The notes beneath the pieces were generated by a model. The model was not told the DNA's origin. It ran no database searches and saw only the letters and a list, made by a program, of their open reading frames with translations. A stretch of DNA of 64,000 bases from Chaetoderma sp. LZ-2023a. Its lineage: Eukaryota; Mollusca; Caudofoveata; Chaetodermatida; Chaetodermatidae. This document shows, piece by piece, positions 43,454 through 53,883 of the stretch. Position 1 is the first letter of the stretch. Each line of letters starts with the position of its first letter. The translations under genes and the position numbers were made by a program. The DNA lies in the NCBI GenBank assembly GCA_034401795.1, contig JAVVLW010001576.1, positions 62,001-126,000 on the forward strand, given 5' to 3'.

Positions 43454-43504
43454 CTGATTCAAAGGTCCTAGGTCCCCCTTTGGCGAAGTGATCCTTCCTG
43501 CCAT
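43454..43504 (-). CDS. DIRS Gag leader exon, copy C
   Basis: ATG at 43504, 17 codons identical in protein to copy G (MAGRITSPKGDLGPLNQ), donor AATCAG before GTGACT, phase 0 to 42694. Confidence 0.6.
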
Positions 43505-43605
43505 CCTAATCAGTGACTATCACTCCAAAATAACACAACCAAGTTATGAAAACAGTTTAAGAGCAAGGAAAAGCTTTTGCACAAAAAAACATGTGTGATC
43601 TCTCT

Positions 43606-43797
43606 GCCAATAATCTAGCAAAGAGGAAGTGCTAGTCTGCGCATGCGCGGTGGTGGGGCTGGCATCCGCCAGACTACGCTCTGACTCCCTGCCCAGTAGG
43701 GGCACCTAACTGTTTTAATCTGAGTGTTTATTGAGTGAAAGCCAATATTTAGCAATATCAAAAGTATTAGGGAGGTAAGTATACTCTTGAAGTGAAA
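43606..43797 (-). repeat. 5' inverted terminal repeat of DIRS C
   Basis: GCCAATAATCTAG to TTGAAGTGAAA, inverted complement of the left repeat. Confidence 0.9.
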
Positions 43798-44957
43798 TGA
43801 GGAGTGAAAATAACCAATAGGGTCTTTATCGATTTATAAAATCTGACAATATACACATGTAACATGTACCAGAAAGTGTGTATGTTGCATTTGTTACATT
43901 GATAGTTGTGCGCTTATATTATCATCATGAATTGTTGACCAACAACACATTCTCTAACAATCATGCCTGACCTGGTACATCACTTAACAAGACTATCGTT
44001 AGCTACACAAATATGTGATTCTTTAATGTCTTTTATAACACAAGAAGTTAACTGAAAACATCTAAGCAATATTAACATTATGAGGTCTTTTCTCCGCAAG
44101 CCTAACCCTTTAATGGTCATACCAGCCAAAACCGGCATCGGTTATCATCCTGTGGAATGTCAATTTACAGCTCAAGAGATTACAATTTTTGAAAATTTAC
44201 CATTGGAGACTGGCTCGATAACTGTGCTAGTCATTCCAGGCATAAATTGTCAAAAATCTTATTCTCTTGGCTTGTAAATGTACATTCAGTAGGCAGATAT
44301 TAAAATTTTCTTGACCAAATTTGACCATTAAAGCGCTAAAACACAAATCACACTATAATACACTATTGCTTGTCATGCATAGTCTTATACAGACCAATAA
44401 ACCTATGGAGAACTCATTCTGAATGTATTAAAGACTGGAATATTGAAAATATGATGTCAATTAGCAATTTTATAAACACTACAAGCATATATAAGTGTAT
44501 ACACCTAGACAAATAGACCATTCTATGTTTGACAACCACATCAATAAATGCTTACATGAAAACAGATAATCGCATTACAATTTAATGTAAGACATAAACA
44601 AGGAAATACAGCCTTACACCGCTTTCAAAATAGACACTGGCTAGCATTTAAGAGAAGCAACATGAACAGAGGCAAGCTGACAGATCATCAATAAAAAGAT
44701 ACAATTCCATAAGAGTACACATTCAAACATGTAGTTCCAGTATATCAATTCCATGTCAACTCTACATGTCAAGTAAGCTGTGGAATATTTTAAAACTAAT
44801 TTGGCTGGAAATCAATTGTGGCTTAGATAGCAATAATAGATTACAGTCAGATTAGTTTAAAACATATTCGACAGAAAAGCTCTCAATTGCAATGAATTCA
44901 TTATATCTGGTCTGTAGGGTTAAAAGTTAATAACTAAAGGGGGAGAATGAAACTCAC
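43798..44957. other. Intron 6 segment right of DIRS C
   Basis: AT-rich with a P1 copy at 44777-44873. A 65-codon open frame at 44080-44277 has no recognisable homology. Confidence 0.6.
44777..44873. repeat. Palindromic repeat P1, diverged
   Basis: GCTGTGGAATATTTTAAAAC left arm; AGTTTAAAACATATTCGACAG-like right arm. Confidence 0.7.
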
Positions 44958-45087
44958 CAAAGGCTACAATGTTCTGCATATCAATGTCAAACATATTGTC
45001 CTCTTGTCCTCCTCGTTCTGACCACAATTTCTTGGCATCCTCAATGGAAGCGTGATCAAGTCCTGGCTCTGGCTCAGGATTAGCTTT
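44958..45087 (-). CDS. TRAPPC11: TRAPPC11-like exon 6
   Basis: 130 nt. The acceptor is ctgtattacag before AAAGCTAATC and the donor is TTTG before gtgagt. It reads KANPEPEPGLDHASIEDAKK, LWSERGGQEDNMFDID and MQNIVAF, matching human SPDPEPDCDI..AQKLWADR and the DFVPF segment that opens the gryzun region. Confidence 0.9.
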
Positions 45088-45327
45088 CTGTAATACAGGA
45101 AAAATTATACAAGTCAAGATTGAACAATGTCCGAGAAAATTTATGCTAAATAAGAACATTCACGAGCAAAGAATTTGGTTAAAAATTCACCAATAGCTTA
45201 TTAAGGAAATCGTAACTTATACAATCATGGAAGCATGCATGCACGCGCGCGCACACGCACACACCCACACCCACACACACACTTATGTATACACACATGC
45301 ATGCACACACATGCACGCAGGCACACA

Positions 45328-45383
<56 letters not shown>

Positions 45384-45527
45384 CACACACACATATGCCC
45401 ATGAACGCCGAACACTAACATATCAATAGCCTTCAACAAAATTATTTTAAAATAATCTGCAAGTTTCATAGTTGCTTCCCATAAGAGGATGAAGAAGCAT
45501 ATGAAGAAAATGGTTAATCATACTCAC
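45088..45527. other. Intron 5 with an (ACGC)n/(AC)n microsatellite
   Basis: The microsatellite fills 45235-45395; nothing else seen. Confidence 0.7.
45235..45395. repeat. (ACGC)n/(AC)n microsatellite
   Basis: A core of about fifteen ACGC units flanked by AC runs. It creates spurious open frames on both strands. Confidence 0.95.
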
Positions 45528-45595
45528 TGACATAACTCGTATGAGGTTCATCTGAATTCTCATCTTATCCTCAGGCACTATATCTGAATCTGAGT
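45528..45595 (-). CDS. TRAPPC11: TRAPPC11-like exon 5
   Basis: 68 nt. The acceptor is cttgacacag before ACTCAGATTC and the donor is ATGTCA before gtgagt. It completes a Tyr from exon 4, then reads SDSDIVPEDKMRIQMNLIRV and MS, fitting human KDDQKSRIEKNLINVL. Confidence 0.83.
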
Positions 45596-46697
45596 CTGTG
45601 TCAAGGATAATAAACTAATAGCACACTAATAGCCATTGAAAGATTGCATGGACAACTTTTCTGAGTAGACAGCAGCTTGACTATATCATGCACATATACA
45701 TCTATAGAATTAACTTGCACAAACATTGTGCCCAAGGCCTGGTCAGGACAGCTATCCAGTATACGTTGTACATCTAGCTTATGAGCTAATACAGAGCTTG
45801 ATAATGAAAGCAGGTTAAAACGTACCAATTTAGAAATCAGTTAGATGACCTGTCCATCATTTCAACAGTGCCATGATCATATCCTTGGTGGGAACTTCCA
45901 TAATTCGGTAAACAAGTCAATAATCTTTAACTCACAAATGCAATGGACTTTTCCAGTTTATCTATCAATGATGACATCATAATCAACTATGTGACATTAG
46001 GATGATGTCATAAGCAATGACGTCAGGAATGACATAGATAAGTTCATCAAGAATGCTTAATTGATTACAGACTAAGCGTTGGAGTACGAATTGTATGTCT
46101 TTACAATCTAATAAAGATGCTGTTGAATATTTCGAAACTAATTTGACTGGGTGCTGTTGCCAAATTAGTTTTCAAAATATTCAAAAGCTTACCTGTATAA
46201 TTTTCTGGAAATTGAGTCAGGCAGTTCATGGATCGATTGATCCTAACATGGCGAGGTGTGAGTGGAGCTTATCTAAAGATGGATTCCTCCATAGGGGTCT
46301 TGGACCCACAAAGGCACCTTGCAGGTTGGTGAAGATCTATTCAAATGTTTTCGAGTTATCTTCTAGAAACAAACTTTCCATAATTATGTCACTTTCACCA
46401 GGAGCTTTTGATTCTCGAAAATTAGTATAGGTTTGCCTGCCCAATGGCAACATCAGGGTAACTTTTTGTGTGGAAGCAACATCTGTGTAATTAGGTCAGT
46501 ACAACCTTGATCTTGTGAGACCACAGATAAACCTCACGTTATGCTTTGTGAACACTTTCTGCAGAAAATGAGTTAACATCCAAGAATGTAGTCTGTAACC
46601 TCTGACCATTTAATCTCCAATACGTGCATGCATGTATGGGTGAGCATGTCTGTGCTCACATGTGCGTGATACATATTCCAGTACATTAAAGGGATAC
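45596..46697. other. Intron 4
   Basis: Contains a short P1 copy (46119-46188) and part of the dispersed repeat shared with 33470-33600 and 48780-48900, here inverted. Confidence 0.65.
46119..46188. repeat. Palindromic repeat P1, short form
   Basis: GCTGTTGAATATTTCGAAAC arm, GTGCTGTTGCC core, CAAAATATTCAAAAGC arm. Confidence 0.75.
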
Positions 46698-46843
46698 ATT
46701 TTCCTATCAGTTCTAGGCATATAGTGATATATTCTTGTATTTTAGCAATAAGATAGGCAGATTTGAGTGATGTTTCCAGGATTGAGGTTAACAGAGACCA
46801 CCAGCATTCACAGCGATAATCTACTGTCACTTTACTCAACATC
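46698..46843 (-). CDS. TRAPPC11: TRAPPC11-like exon 4
   Basis: 146 nt. The acceptor is ttcttctgcag before GATGTTGAG and the donor is AAAAT before gtatcc. It reads MLSKVTVDYRCECWWSLLTS, ILETSLKSAYLIAKIQEYIT, ICLELIGK. The YR.E.WW.LLTS and SYL.A..DYI..SLELLG pattern of the foie gras domain is unmistakable. Confidence 0.93.
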
Positions 46844-47682
46844 CTGCAGAAGAAGAAAATAACAAAAACATTGTTATAGGTTAGGTCTTTATTGTTTAAT
46901 ATTTTCCAAGAAAATTTTCCTCAATTTGTATTTGCAGACAAAGAAAGGTATATTTTAGAAAGCTTATCACTGGAATGACGACCAGCTTACACCTGCAAAT
47001 TGACATTTTAACTAGATTTTGCTACTTCCATCTTTTGTCATTAATAACATAACATCTCCAACAACCATTACTAGTTAATCCTTTAGCACTACTTTCTTTT
47101 ATTACGATCAATAATATTTTACATCACACTATGTACTTTATTCACTGCATTAGGCAAGGGAAAGAGCCGGGGGGGGGGGGGGGTGTTTTGTTGATGTCTG
47201 GCTATTTAACTATTTTAGTCATATAAAGACCAGATACAACTATGTTTCTGACAATGCAACAAATATTCTGTTGAAAATGGTAGCAACAAGTTCCAGTAAA
47301 ACCATTTCGAAAAACACTGCATGGCAGGTTCCAAATTGTGCTATGGTATTAATATCCAGATGGTTAAACCAGCGGAAAGAAGCCTGTATCTAGTGTTTGT
47401 TGGATGTATATGGAAGGGCTAATAAGATCAGCAATTAGAGCAATTTGGTTCACAATAATAACCCTCATGCACGGCAAACACAAACCAAATGATATGAGAG
47501 CTGTTTTGATTGATAACAGAGAGCATTAATTGTGAGAATGGTGCTGATGAAAGAGGGGCAGACCCACTGCAGTTAATACCATTCATTCAAATGAATAAGA
47601 AATGTCACAATAAACTATCAATAATTAACCATTACAGGCCGGAAACGACAATTTTTTTATCAAGCTTACGACGTAAGGGCTA

Positions 47683-47758
47683 TTCTCATAAATATTTTGA
47701 AACAAATTTGACTGGGAGCTGTTGCTTCCGATAGCAGAAACAGGTTCCATTTGAACTA
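47683..47758. repeat. Palindromic repeat P1, diverged
   Basis: AAATATTTTGAAACAAATTT arm with GGGAGCTGTTGC and AACAGGTTCC core; right arm decayed. Confidence 0.65.
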
Positions 47759-47960
47759 GATGATATAAATCAAATAATCCCCCCCACAACGGCAGCCATG
47801 TTCATGGGATGACATAATCCCACTGATTTGGATAGACATATGGATGGATACACAGACAAATGGGAGCTAATAATTATAAACTAGCCACATGAGATTACTA
47901 ACCTATTCAATAACACATTCATGTAGAAGGTTTAGTTATTGAATGATAATAACCAATGTT

Positions 47961-48400
47961 CCCATGAAGCTTCCTCACAATACTCCAAGCAAAGATAAAG
48001 TTATTGAAGGAAAACCAAAAATTTGCACAGAAGGATTGACACAAATTCAGAGACAAAGGGATGGATGGATGGAGGGACAGGCTGACTGACCCTCAAACTA
48101 AGGTGCATTTCCCTACTACCCTACTACCCTAGCCTACCTTCCCATGAAGTTTCGTCACAACACTCCAAGCCAAGATAAAGTTATTGAACGAAAACCCTAA
48201 ATTTGCACGGACGGACTGACACAAATTCAGAGACAAAGGGATGGATGGGCGGAGGGACATGCTGATTACCCTAAAACTAAGGTGCATTTGCCTACTACCA
48301 CAGCCAACCTTTCCATGAAATGTTGTCACAATATTCCAAGCAAAAGTAGTTATCGAAAGAAAACCTGTGTGTGTGTGACGGATGCACGGATGGACGGCAT
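47961..48400. repeat. About 180-bp tandem repeat, 2.5 units
   Basis: Units start near 47961, 48141 and 48312 with CCATGAA, then CACAA.A.TCCAAGC and AAGTTATTGAA, and end in GGATGGATGG-type words. Confidence 0.85.
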
Positions 48401-48610
48401 TGGACGCACATACGGATGGATGGACAGAAGTGAGAACATAATCCCCCCTCTTTTCGCTAAAGCGGGGCGATAATTAGTTTCACACTATTCAGCAGCCTTC
48501 CTTGATAGTTCTCTTGAAATTGAGACATTAGCATTTCAAAGGTCCAATGTTTAACCATTACCACTCTGGTGTCAACATTCTATCCTTTTTATGGTGCCAG
48601 TAGCAAAGAA

Positions 48611-48701
48611 ACTGGTGTACATTTTAAAACAATTTTGGTGGATGATGTTGCTGTCTATGACAGCACCATCTTCCACCAATTTTGTTTAAGAATGAGTACC
48701 A
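48611..48701. repeat. Palindromic repeat P2
   Basis: ACTGGTGTACATTTT arm, ATGTTGCTGTC/GACAGCACCAT core, complement arm AATGAGTACCAGT. A second copy lies at 51397-51490. Confidence 0.75.
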
Positions 48702-48899
48702 GTTCATCTTAAAATTTAAAACTTTGACATCAGAGTGCTAAGACGTTTAACAGTACAAGTGAAAACTTACGCTAATGGATGAATCCAGTTTTAACCATGC
48801 CCCACCCATCTCTAGCTAAGCTCTGCCCACATTTTGTCTGTGTTGGGATCAATCAAACCCTGAACTCTAATCTCAATTTCCAGAAAACTATACCGGCAA

Positions 48900-48981
48900 G
48901 CTGTTGAATATTTTGAAAGTATTTTGACTGGGTGCAAGCAGCAACCGACCCCATTCAGATTAGTTTCAAAATATTCAAAAG
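48900..48981. repeat. Palindromic repeat P1
   Basis: GCTGTTGAATATTTTGAAAG arm and TTAGTTTCAAAATATTCAAA arm. Confidence 0.8.
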
Positions 48982-49176
48982 AATATTTATTAAATAATAA
49001 AGACATACAATTCAAACAGCTTGATAGAGTAGTAAGCATTTATGATGGACTTAGATAAGTCATTCATGACATAATTGGTGACATCAGCCTATATGTGACG
49101 TAATTGATTATGACATCATATACTTGATTTACAGACTGGATTGCTCTATTCACATTTAAGATTGGTATATACTCAC

Positions 49177-49231
49177 GCCAAGGCCTTCACATACTCCTTT
49201 CCATGGTGATATTCTTCACCCATTTGAACCA
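49177..49231 (-). CDS. TRAPPC11: TRAPPC11-like exon 3
   Basis: 55 nt. The acceptor is tttttacacag before TGGTTCAAAT and the donor is TTGGC before gtgagt. It completes Met from exon 2, then reads VQMGEEYHHGKEYVKAL; the split Ala is completed by exon 4. Human reads VQMGEEYYYAKDYTKAL. Confidence 0.93.
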
Positions 49232-50339
49232 CTGTGTAAAAATCATAGCCAGAAATAACTAACAAATGTAGACTAGCGGCAGAAGCATGAATATCTTTAC
49301 AAGAACTGATACATAGACAACATTTATAATGAAATGAAGTTCAACTTCACAATATAGGCATGTTAAGTCTGGAGTCACACACATGTAATGGATGCAGAAC
49401 TCGCAGAAGTGTAGTTGCTTTTATTATGCCATAATTGTGTGGCTATGGCAATAAGTTGTTTTTTTATTTCACAATCGATTAAACCTTACAAACCAGAAAT
49501 TACAAATTCTTTTATGATGTAAGGAATATTCTGGTAAATATTTTAAAACTAATTTTACCGGGTGGCGTTGCTGCATATGGCAGCACCAGGTTCCAATCAA
49601 ATTAGTTTCTTGTCTATCCGAACAGAGTACAATCAAAGGCCTGGCTGACATCACTAACTGGTTAAGGAAAGCTGGCATGCATTAGAGTTATATAAATCAA
49701 GTTTAGGCATGTTTAAATACATTGAAAATATTATTCTGATTCATTTTGTTAGCAATCAACAGCATGTAATAGTTATCTTGTCTCTATTTCATAGCTTATT
49801 TGGAGTTATCTCCCTTTAGGTAGAAGTTCAGATGTGATTGTCTCGCATGGGCAAGGGGAGTTTCCTGTTGCCTCATCGTTTTTAGCTGCTAAATTTAGCT
49901 GTATTCTATATATTATTTATTTGGATTTGTATACCTGATGCTTGTCCTGAAGGTTTAGGATGAGAGTCGGATGCCTGACACTGTGTTTGTGTCCCCTATT
50001 TATAGGCTTTGGGTCCGGCTTTGGGTCCCATTTTGCACATGCTCCGTGATTGTTCTTCCTTTGGCATTGACCATATTGGATAAAGACTCATAACAAGCCC
50101 CCATCCCTCTCCCAATGTTATAACAACCTGTATTTTATATAGATGTCTTCAGATGATTTGAGGATTTAGTCATTGCAGCAGTTTCTTATGGTGCTATTAC
50201 ATCTTCAAGTAGATTCAATTCCAATAAAACTGGTGAATTATATTTTTTTTTCACCCCTCCGTTTTATTAATAAATATAGTGACACATATTCAACTATTAT
50301 ATTATTATTATTATTATTTTTATTAATGTTCTAACTCAC
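49232..50339. other. Intron 2
   Basis: One P1 copy at 49531-49609 and an (ATT)n run near 50298; no gene seen. Confidence 0.6.
49531..49609. repeat. Palindromic repeat P1
   Basis: GGTAAATATTTTAAAACTAA arm, GCTGCATATGGCAGC core, TCAAATTAGTTTC arm. Confidence 0.75.
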
Positions 50340-50418
50340 TGAGATATCGCTTCATTCTTGGTGACTTGTACTTCTTGAACTGACTCACTGCACTACTTAG
50401 CAATGGTATAATCAGGCC
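50340..50418 (-). CDS. TRAPPC11: TRAPPC11-like exon 2
   Basis: 79 nt. The acceptor is attccttaaag before GGCCTGATT and the donor is CTCA before gtgagt. It reads GLIIPLLSSAVSQFKKYKSP and RMKRYL, matching human [20 protein letters not shown]. Confidence 0.93.
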
Positions 50419-51396
50419 CTTTAAGGAATTAGAAAATAAACATTCTGATTTAACAGTAGGTCTGGGAAGTCCAGGGGATTAAATAGAATTCTATACAGCA
50501 CCTAGGCAGTAATCTACTGAACATTTCAACCATTTTAATTTCTAACTACATTCAGTAGCCATCATGTACAGGTGTCACGAGATTTCAATATTAGGATATC
50601 ATGGACTAAATGTTTCATGTTAGTTGTTACCAGTGCCATGATAGTTGATCTTATGAAAGCGTATGCAATAAATAAATATTATTACATACTAAGCTGCATA
50701 TATGCACAAGTATTTCACTCAATATTCTAACAGTTTCAATATTTGCCCGCGTGAGAAAGATGAGTGTAACTATGTGATTAGGCATGGCATAGCATATTTG
50801 TTTCATTTGTTATTTTTTAAAGGTATAACAGTAGGCTTTACCAGCATCCAGTGGTCTAGTGGCAAATTCTGAGGTGCAGGAGTTGATTTTGCAATAGCTG
50901 GGTGAGGTTATGGGGTAAATATCTTGGATTTCTGGTGTAAAAAGAGGACCCACTGTGTGGATTGAGGAGCTAAGCTCTTGTGCCCCACTGCTGCAATCAA
51001 GTTATAGAAGCATAGGCTCTACATACGGTTCACATTGTTTTTCTTAGTGGTGCACATTTCACCAACCATACAATGTTAACCATAATTTTAAAACAATCAC
51101 TATGTTTATTCGTCACATAGCCAATCCATCAATAATTCTCTATTAGTGTTAGTGTCATTTCAACATTATTATTTGGCAAGCCAGACCTGTGGATATCAGA
51201 GAAAGCTATCAACAAATTAAAACTTCAAGCGTTAATGTTAAAGTTATCTATAATTCTACTAAAATTTATGACAAACCAGTACAATCAGAGATTACAAACC
51301 TCCACTCTCCAGTTTTTGCCAGATTTATAAAATTTTGATTTTAACTTAGCATTCTGATGTCAATGGTCTATCTTTTACCACGCCAATAGCAAAGAA

Positions 51397-51490
51397 TCTG
51401 GTGTACATTTTCCAACAATTTCGATGGAAGATGTTGTTGTCATCAACAGCACCATCTTCCACCAAATTTGTTGAAAAATAAACACCAGTT
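51397..51490. repeat. Palindromic repeat P2
   Basis: CTGGTGTACATTTTCCAACA arm, GATGTTGTTGTC/AACAGCACCATC core, complement right arm ending ACACCAG. Confidence 0.78.
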
Positions 51491-51828
51491 CATCTTTTAT
51501 ATTTAAAAATGTTAACTTTTGACATCAGACTGGTAAGGGTTAAGTATTTCTTCTGATTTTCTCCTTGGATCATGGCCAAATGTGGAGAATTCTAGTGTGC
51601 CATCCCAATGTTTCTTGTGTTAAAATTTCAGCTAAATTAATTCACTAGTTTCTGAGATATCCATAAACACAGACTTTGACCCAATACGGACACCAGGTTT
51701 TTAAAATTCAAATCATGTCTGAAGTCTGAAATCCACTAGTGTTAAAATTTAGGCCAACTATATAGGTATAGGCCAACTAGAAAATGTTGTTTGACTCAGA
51801 GGGCCCCCGCAGTCATTGGATATAAATT

Positions 51829-52375
51829 GACAAAAATTGTATGTTTTTGCATTAAAACGCACATTTTCACCCAAAATATTGGACCTATAAAGATGAATCC
51901 TCTAAAAGGCACGTCTACCCATCACAAAGAAGCTACTGACTAAGTTTCATTCAATTATTTTAAGCAATTCCATATGATATGCCGTTTACAAGAATATCGA
52001 CAAAAATTGTGAGTTTTGCATTAAAAAGCCTATTTTCACCAAAAATATTGACCCTATAAAGGGCAATCCTTTAAAAGGCACATCTAGCCATTGTAAATAA
52101 GCCACCTGTCATGTGTCATTAAATTACTTTAAGCGATTCTGTATGATATGGTGCTTATGAGGAAATTGACACAAATCATGAGTTTGTGCATTAAAAAAAC
52201 CCTTTTCACCCAAAATATTTAACATATAAAGGTGAACCCTACAAAAGGCACAGCTAGCTATCATAAAGAAGCCACTGGCAAAGTTTCACTAAAATATTTT
52301 AAGCGATTCTGTATGATATCGTGTTTACGAGGGTATTGACCAAAATCATGAGTTTTTGCATTAAAAGCCAATTTT
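51829..52375. repeat. 170-bp tandem repeat
   Basis: Units start at 51829, 51999, 52168 and 52338 (GAC.AAAAT..TGAGTTTT.GCATTAAAA), spacing 170, 169, 170; the fourth is partial. Confidence 0.92.
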
Positions 52376-52997
52376 TTATATTTCATATATTTAGTTGGGT
52401 TACCATAAAACTGAGATTGGTTGAAACTGAGTGAAATGCAAAATATAAGCAAATTTGGAGTGTGATGCTGCATCTGTCTCTCATTTCTTTTACTTCATAA
52501 GGGAAATTTAAAGAAACATTTATGATAGAAGTTCTGATCAATTTATGCGTAAACCCAATCAGTTGGTAGCCAGCAGGAACAGTAGGATTTAAAAAGCTAC
52601 TTGTCTCTTTGAAAATCTACTGGTCAACCCTGATAATTGAACCCATGTGGAAATAATGTAAAATTTACAAAGTAATAGGGGGATGTGTTCCAATAATGGC
52701 ATACGCTTAATTTTGTTGCAATTCATGTAAAACATATTCAAATTATATACTGGTAGTGGCTGACTGCCACAATACACAGATAAAACACTCATGTTTAATT
52801 ATGCAATTTAAAATGACAATTACTACTCGCCAGTCCGACCCGTGACTGGGACCGAGTTCAGCAATCCTGCTCATCCGTCAGCAATTCTACTATAAGACAA
52901 AATAGTATCCTACTAATTAAGTTTGAGACAGATTTTCTAAAATCGTTATTACATATCGTGCTATGCTATATCAATGCAGGGAGATGCATATTCTTAC

Positions 52998-53077
52998 AGA
53001 ATGGTTGACAGCGAGCTCTTTATTCTGCAGAGCTAACATTCCTTCCTTCTCCTTTGGAACATCCAGTGGCTCAATAC
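52998..53077 (-). CDS. TRAPPC11: TRAPPC11-like exon 1 of this window
   Basis: 80 nt. The acceptor is ttttgtgtttag before GTATTGAGCC and the donor is CATTCT before gtaaga. It reads IEPLDVPKEKEGMLALQNKE and LAVNHS, corresponding to human [20 protein letters not shown]..VVHS. Two bases finish a codon started in an exon to the right, outside the window or hidden by the DIRS cluster. Confidence 0.88.
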
Positions 53078-53883
53078 CTAAACACAAAATAAACTCAACA
53101 TATACTGGCTATTGTATCATTAATACTCAGATATAGAACCACAGAATGTAAAATAAGTACACTGATCTTATTTAGAAAGTGTATTCTTGCTTTACAGTGA
53201 AAGCAAAATAGAAACTACTGCATCCCGCATGTCGAGAGCCTTTCTGCTGTTCCACATATCACACACTATATATGGTGGTGACAATATGGATTTCTTAAAA
53301 TAGCATAAGCCCTTGATGTATCAAATGTCTATTGAAAAGCTTTAACAGTCTTCTAATTCTTAGCTTAAAAGGAGACAAATCACCCACAATTCACCTCTCC
53401 AGAGTATCCATCTATCATCAGACATCGTGCAACAGCGCCCAGTCAAATTAGTTTCAAAATACTCAACAGCTTACCTGTGTAGTTTTTTGGAAATTGATAG
53501 TCAGTGTGTTCAGAGATCGGTCGATCCCAACACGAGTGAGGTGTGGGTGGAGCTTAGCTAGAGATGGGCAGGGCACAGCTAAAACTGGAAAAGTCCATTA
53601 AACTATGTTAAATCGCCTATTCATAACCGCATCCTTAATAGAAGTGGCATGCATATTTTCAAGATTCAGCCATCTTAATTTCTTAGCAGTTTTATAACAG
53701 CAACTATATCTAATAGAAGTCGCATCCAAATTTCAGCAGTTTATGTAAAAAAACTTTTTTGAGAGTTAAATAACTTAATATATAAATGTTAAATAAAAAG
53801 AGATTTGAAACAAAATTTTGCAATAACTTCGCAGAAATACCATTGAAATTATGTCACTTCCTTGTATGATACAACTACAAATG
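53078..53883. other. Intron sequence upstream of exon 1
   Basis: Has half of a P1 repeat (53425-53475) joined to the dispersed repeat shared with 48780-48900; no exon recognised. Confidence 0.55.

Larger units (their letters stand above)
36741..43797 (-). mobile_element. DIRS family 1 copy C, near full length
   Basis: About 7.05 kb, same size and layout as copy A and highly similar. Flanks are TTGGTGAAAT on the left and GAAATGAGGAGTG on the right; the shared GAAAT explains the junctions without target duplication. RT and recombinase frames are open; Gag has a 1-nt deletion. It lies in intron 6 of the host gene, same sense. Confidence 0.93.
46844..49176. other. Intron 3 with several repeats
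   Basis: Holds P1 copies (47683-47758, 48900-48981), a P2 hairpin (48611-48701), a 180-bp tandem repeat (47961-48400) and a G-run near 47170. No gene seen. Confidence 0.65.
50419..52997. other. Intron 1 with a 170-bp tandem repeat
   Basis: Contains a P2 hairpin (51397-51490) and a four-unit tandem repeat (51829-52375); no gene seen. Confidence 0.65.
541..53077 (-). other. TRAPPC11: TRAPPC11-like host gene (internal part), exons 1-14 as numbered here
   Basis: Fourteen exons on the minus strand (52998-53077, 50340-50418, 49177-49231, 46698-46843, 45528-45595, 44958-45087, 36365-36437, 34359-34416, 33233-33403, 31964-32157, 31304-31429, 25235-25284, 9891-10042, 541-669) join without a frame break into 1511 nt, about 503 residues. 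TRAPPC11 is a subunit of the metazoan TRAPP III tethering complex acting at the ER-Golgi and in autophagy. It carries a helical foie gras domain followed by a beta-rich gryzun region. Exons 1-5 fall in the helical part (LVQMGEEYHHGKEYVKALA, WWSLLTSILETSLKSAYL) and exons 6-14 in the gryzun part. Human TRAPPC11 is about 1130 residues, so N- and C-terminal exons are missing here. The gene exceeds 52 kb because its introns hold DIRS, BEL and Tc1 elements. Homology is from memory; the phase agreement at 13 junctions is directly visible. Confidence 0.88.

Noticed and set aside
44080-44277. 65-codon plus-strand frame in intron 6
   Set aside because: No recognisable domain, isolated, in AT-rich intron DNA; likely chance.
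45227-45469. Thr/His- and Cys/Val-rich open frames
   Set aside because: They translate the ACGC/AC microsatellite.
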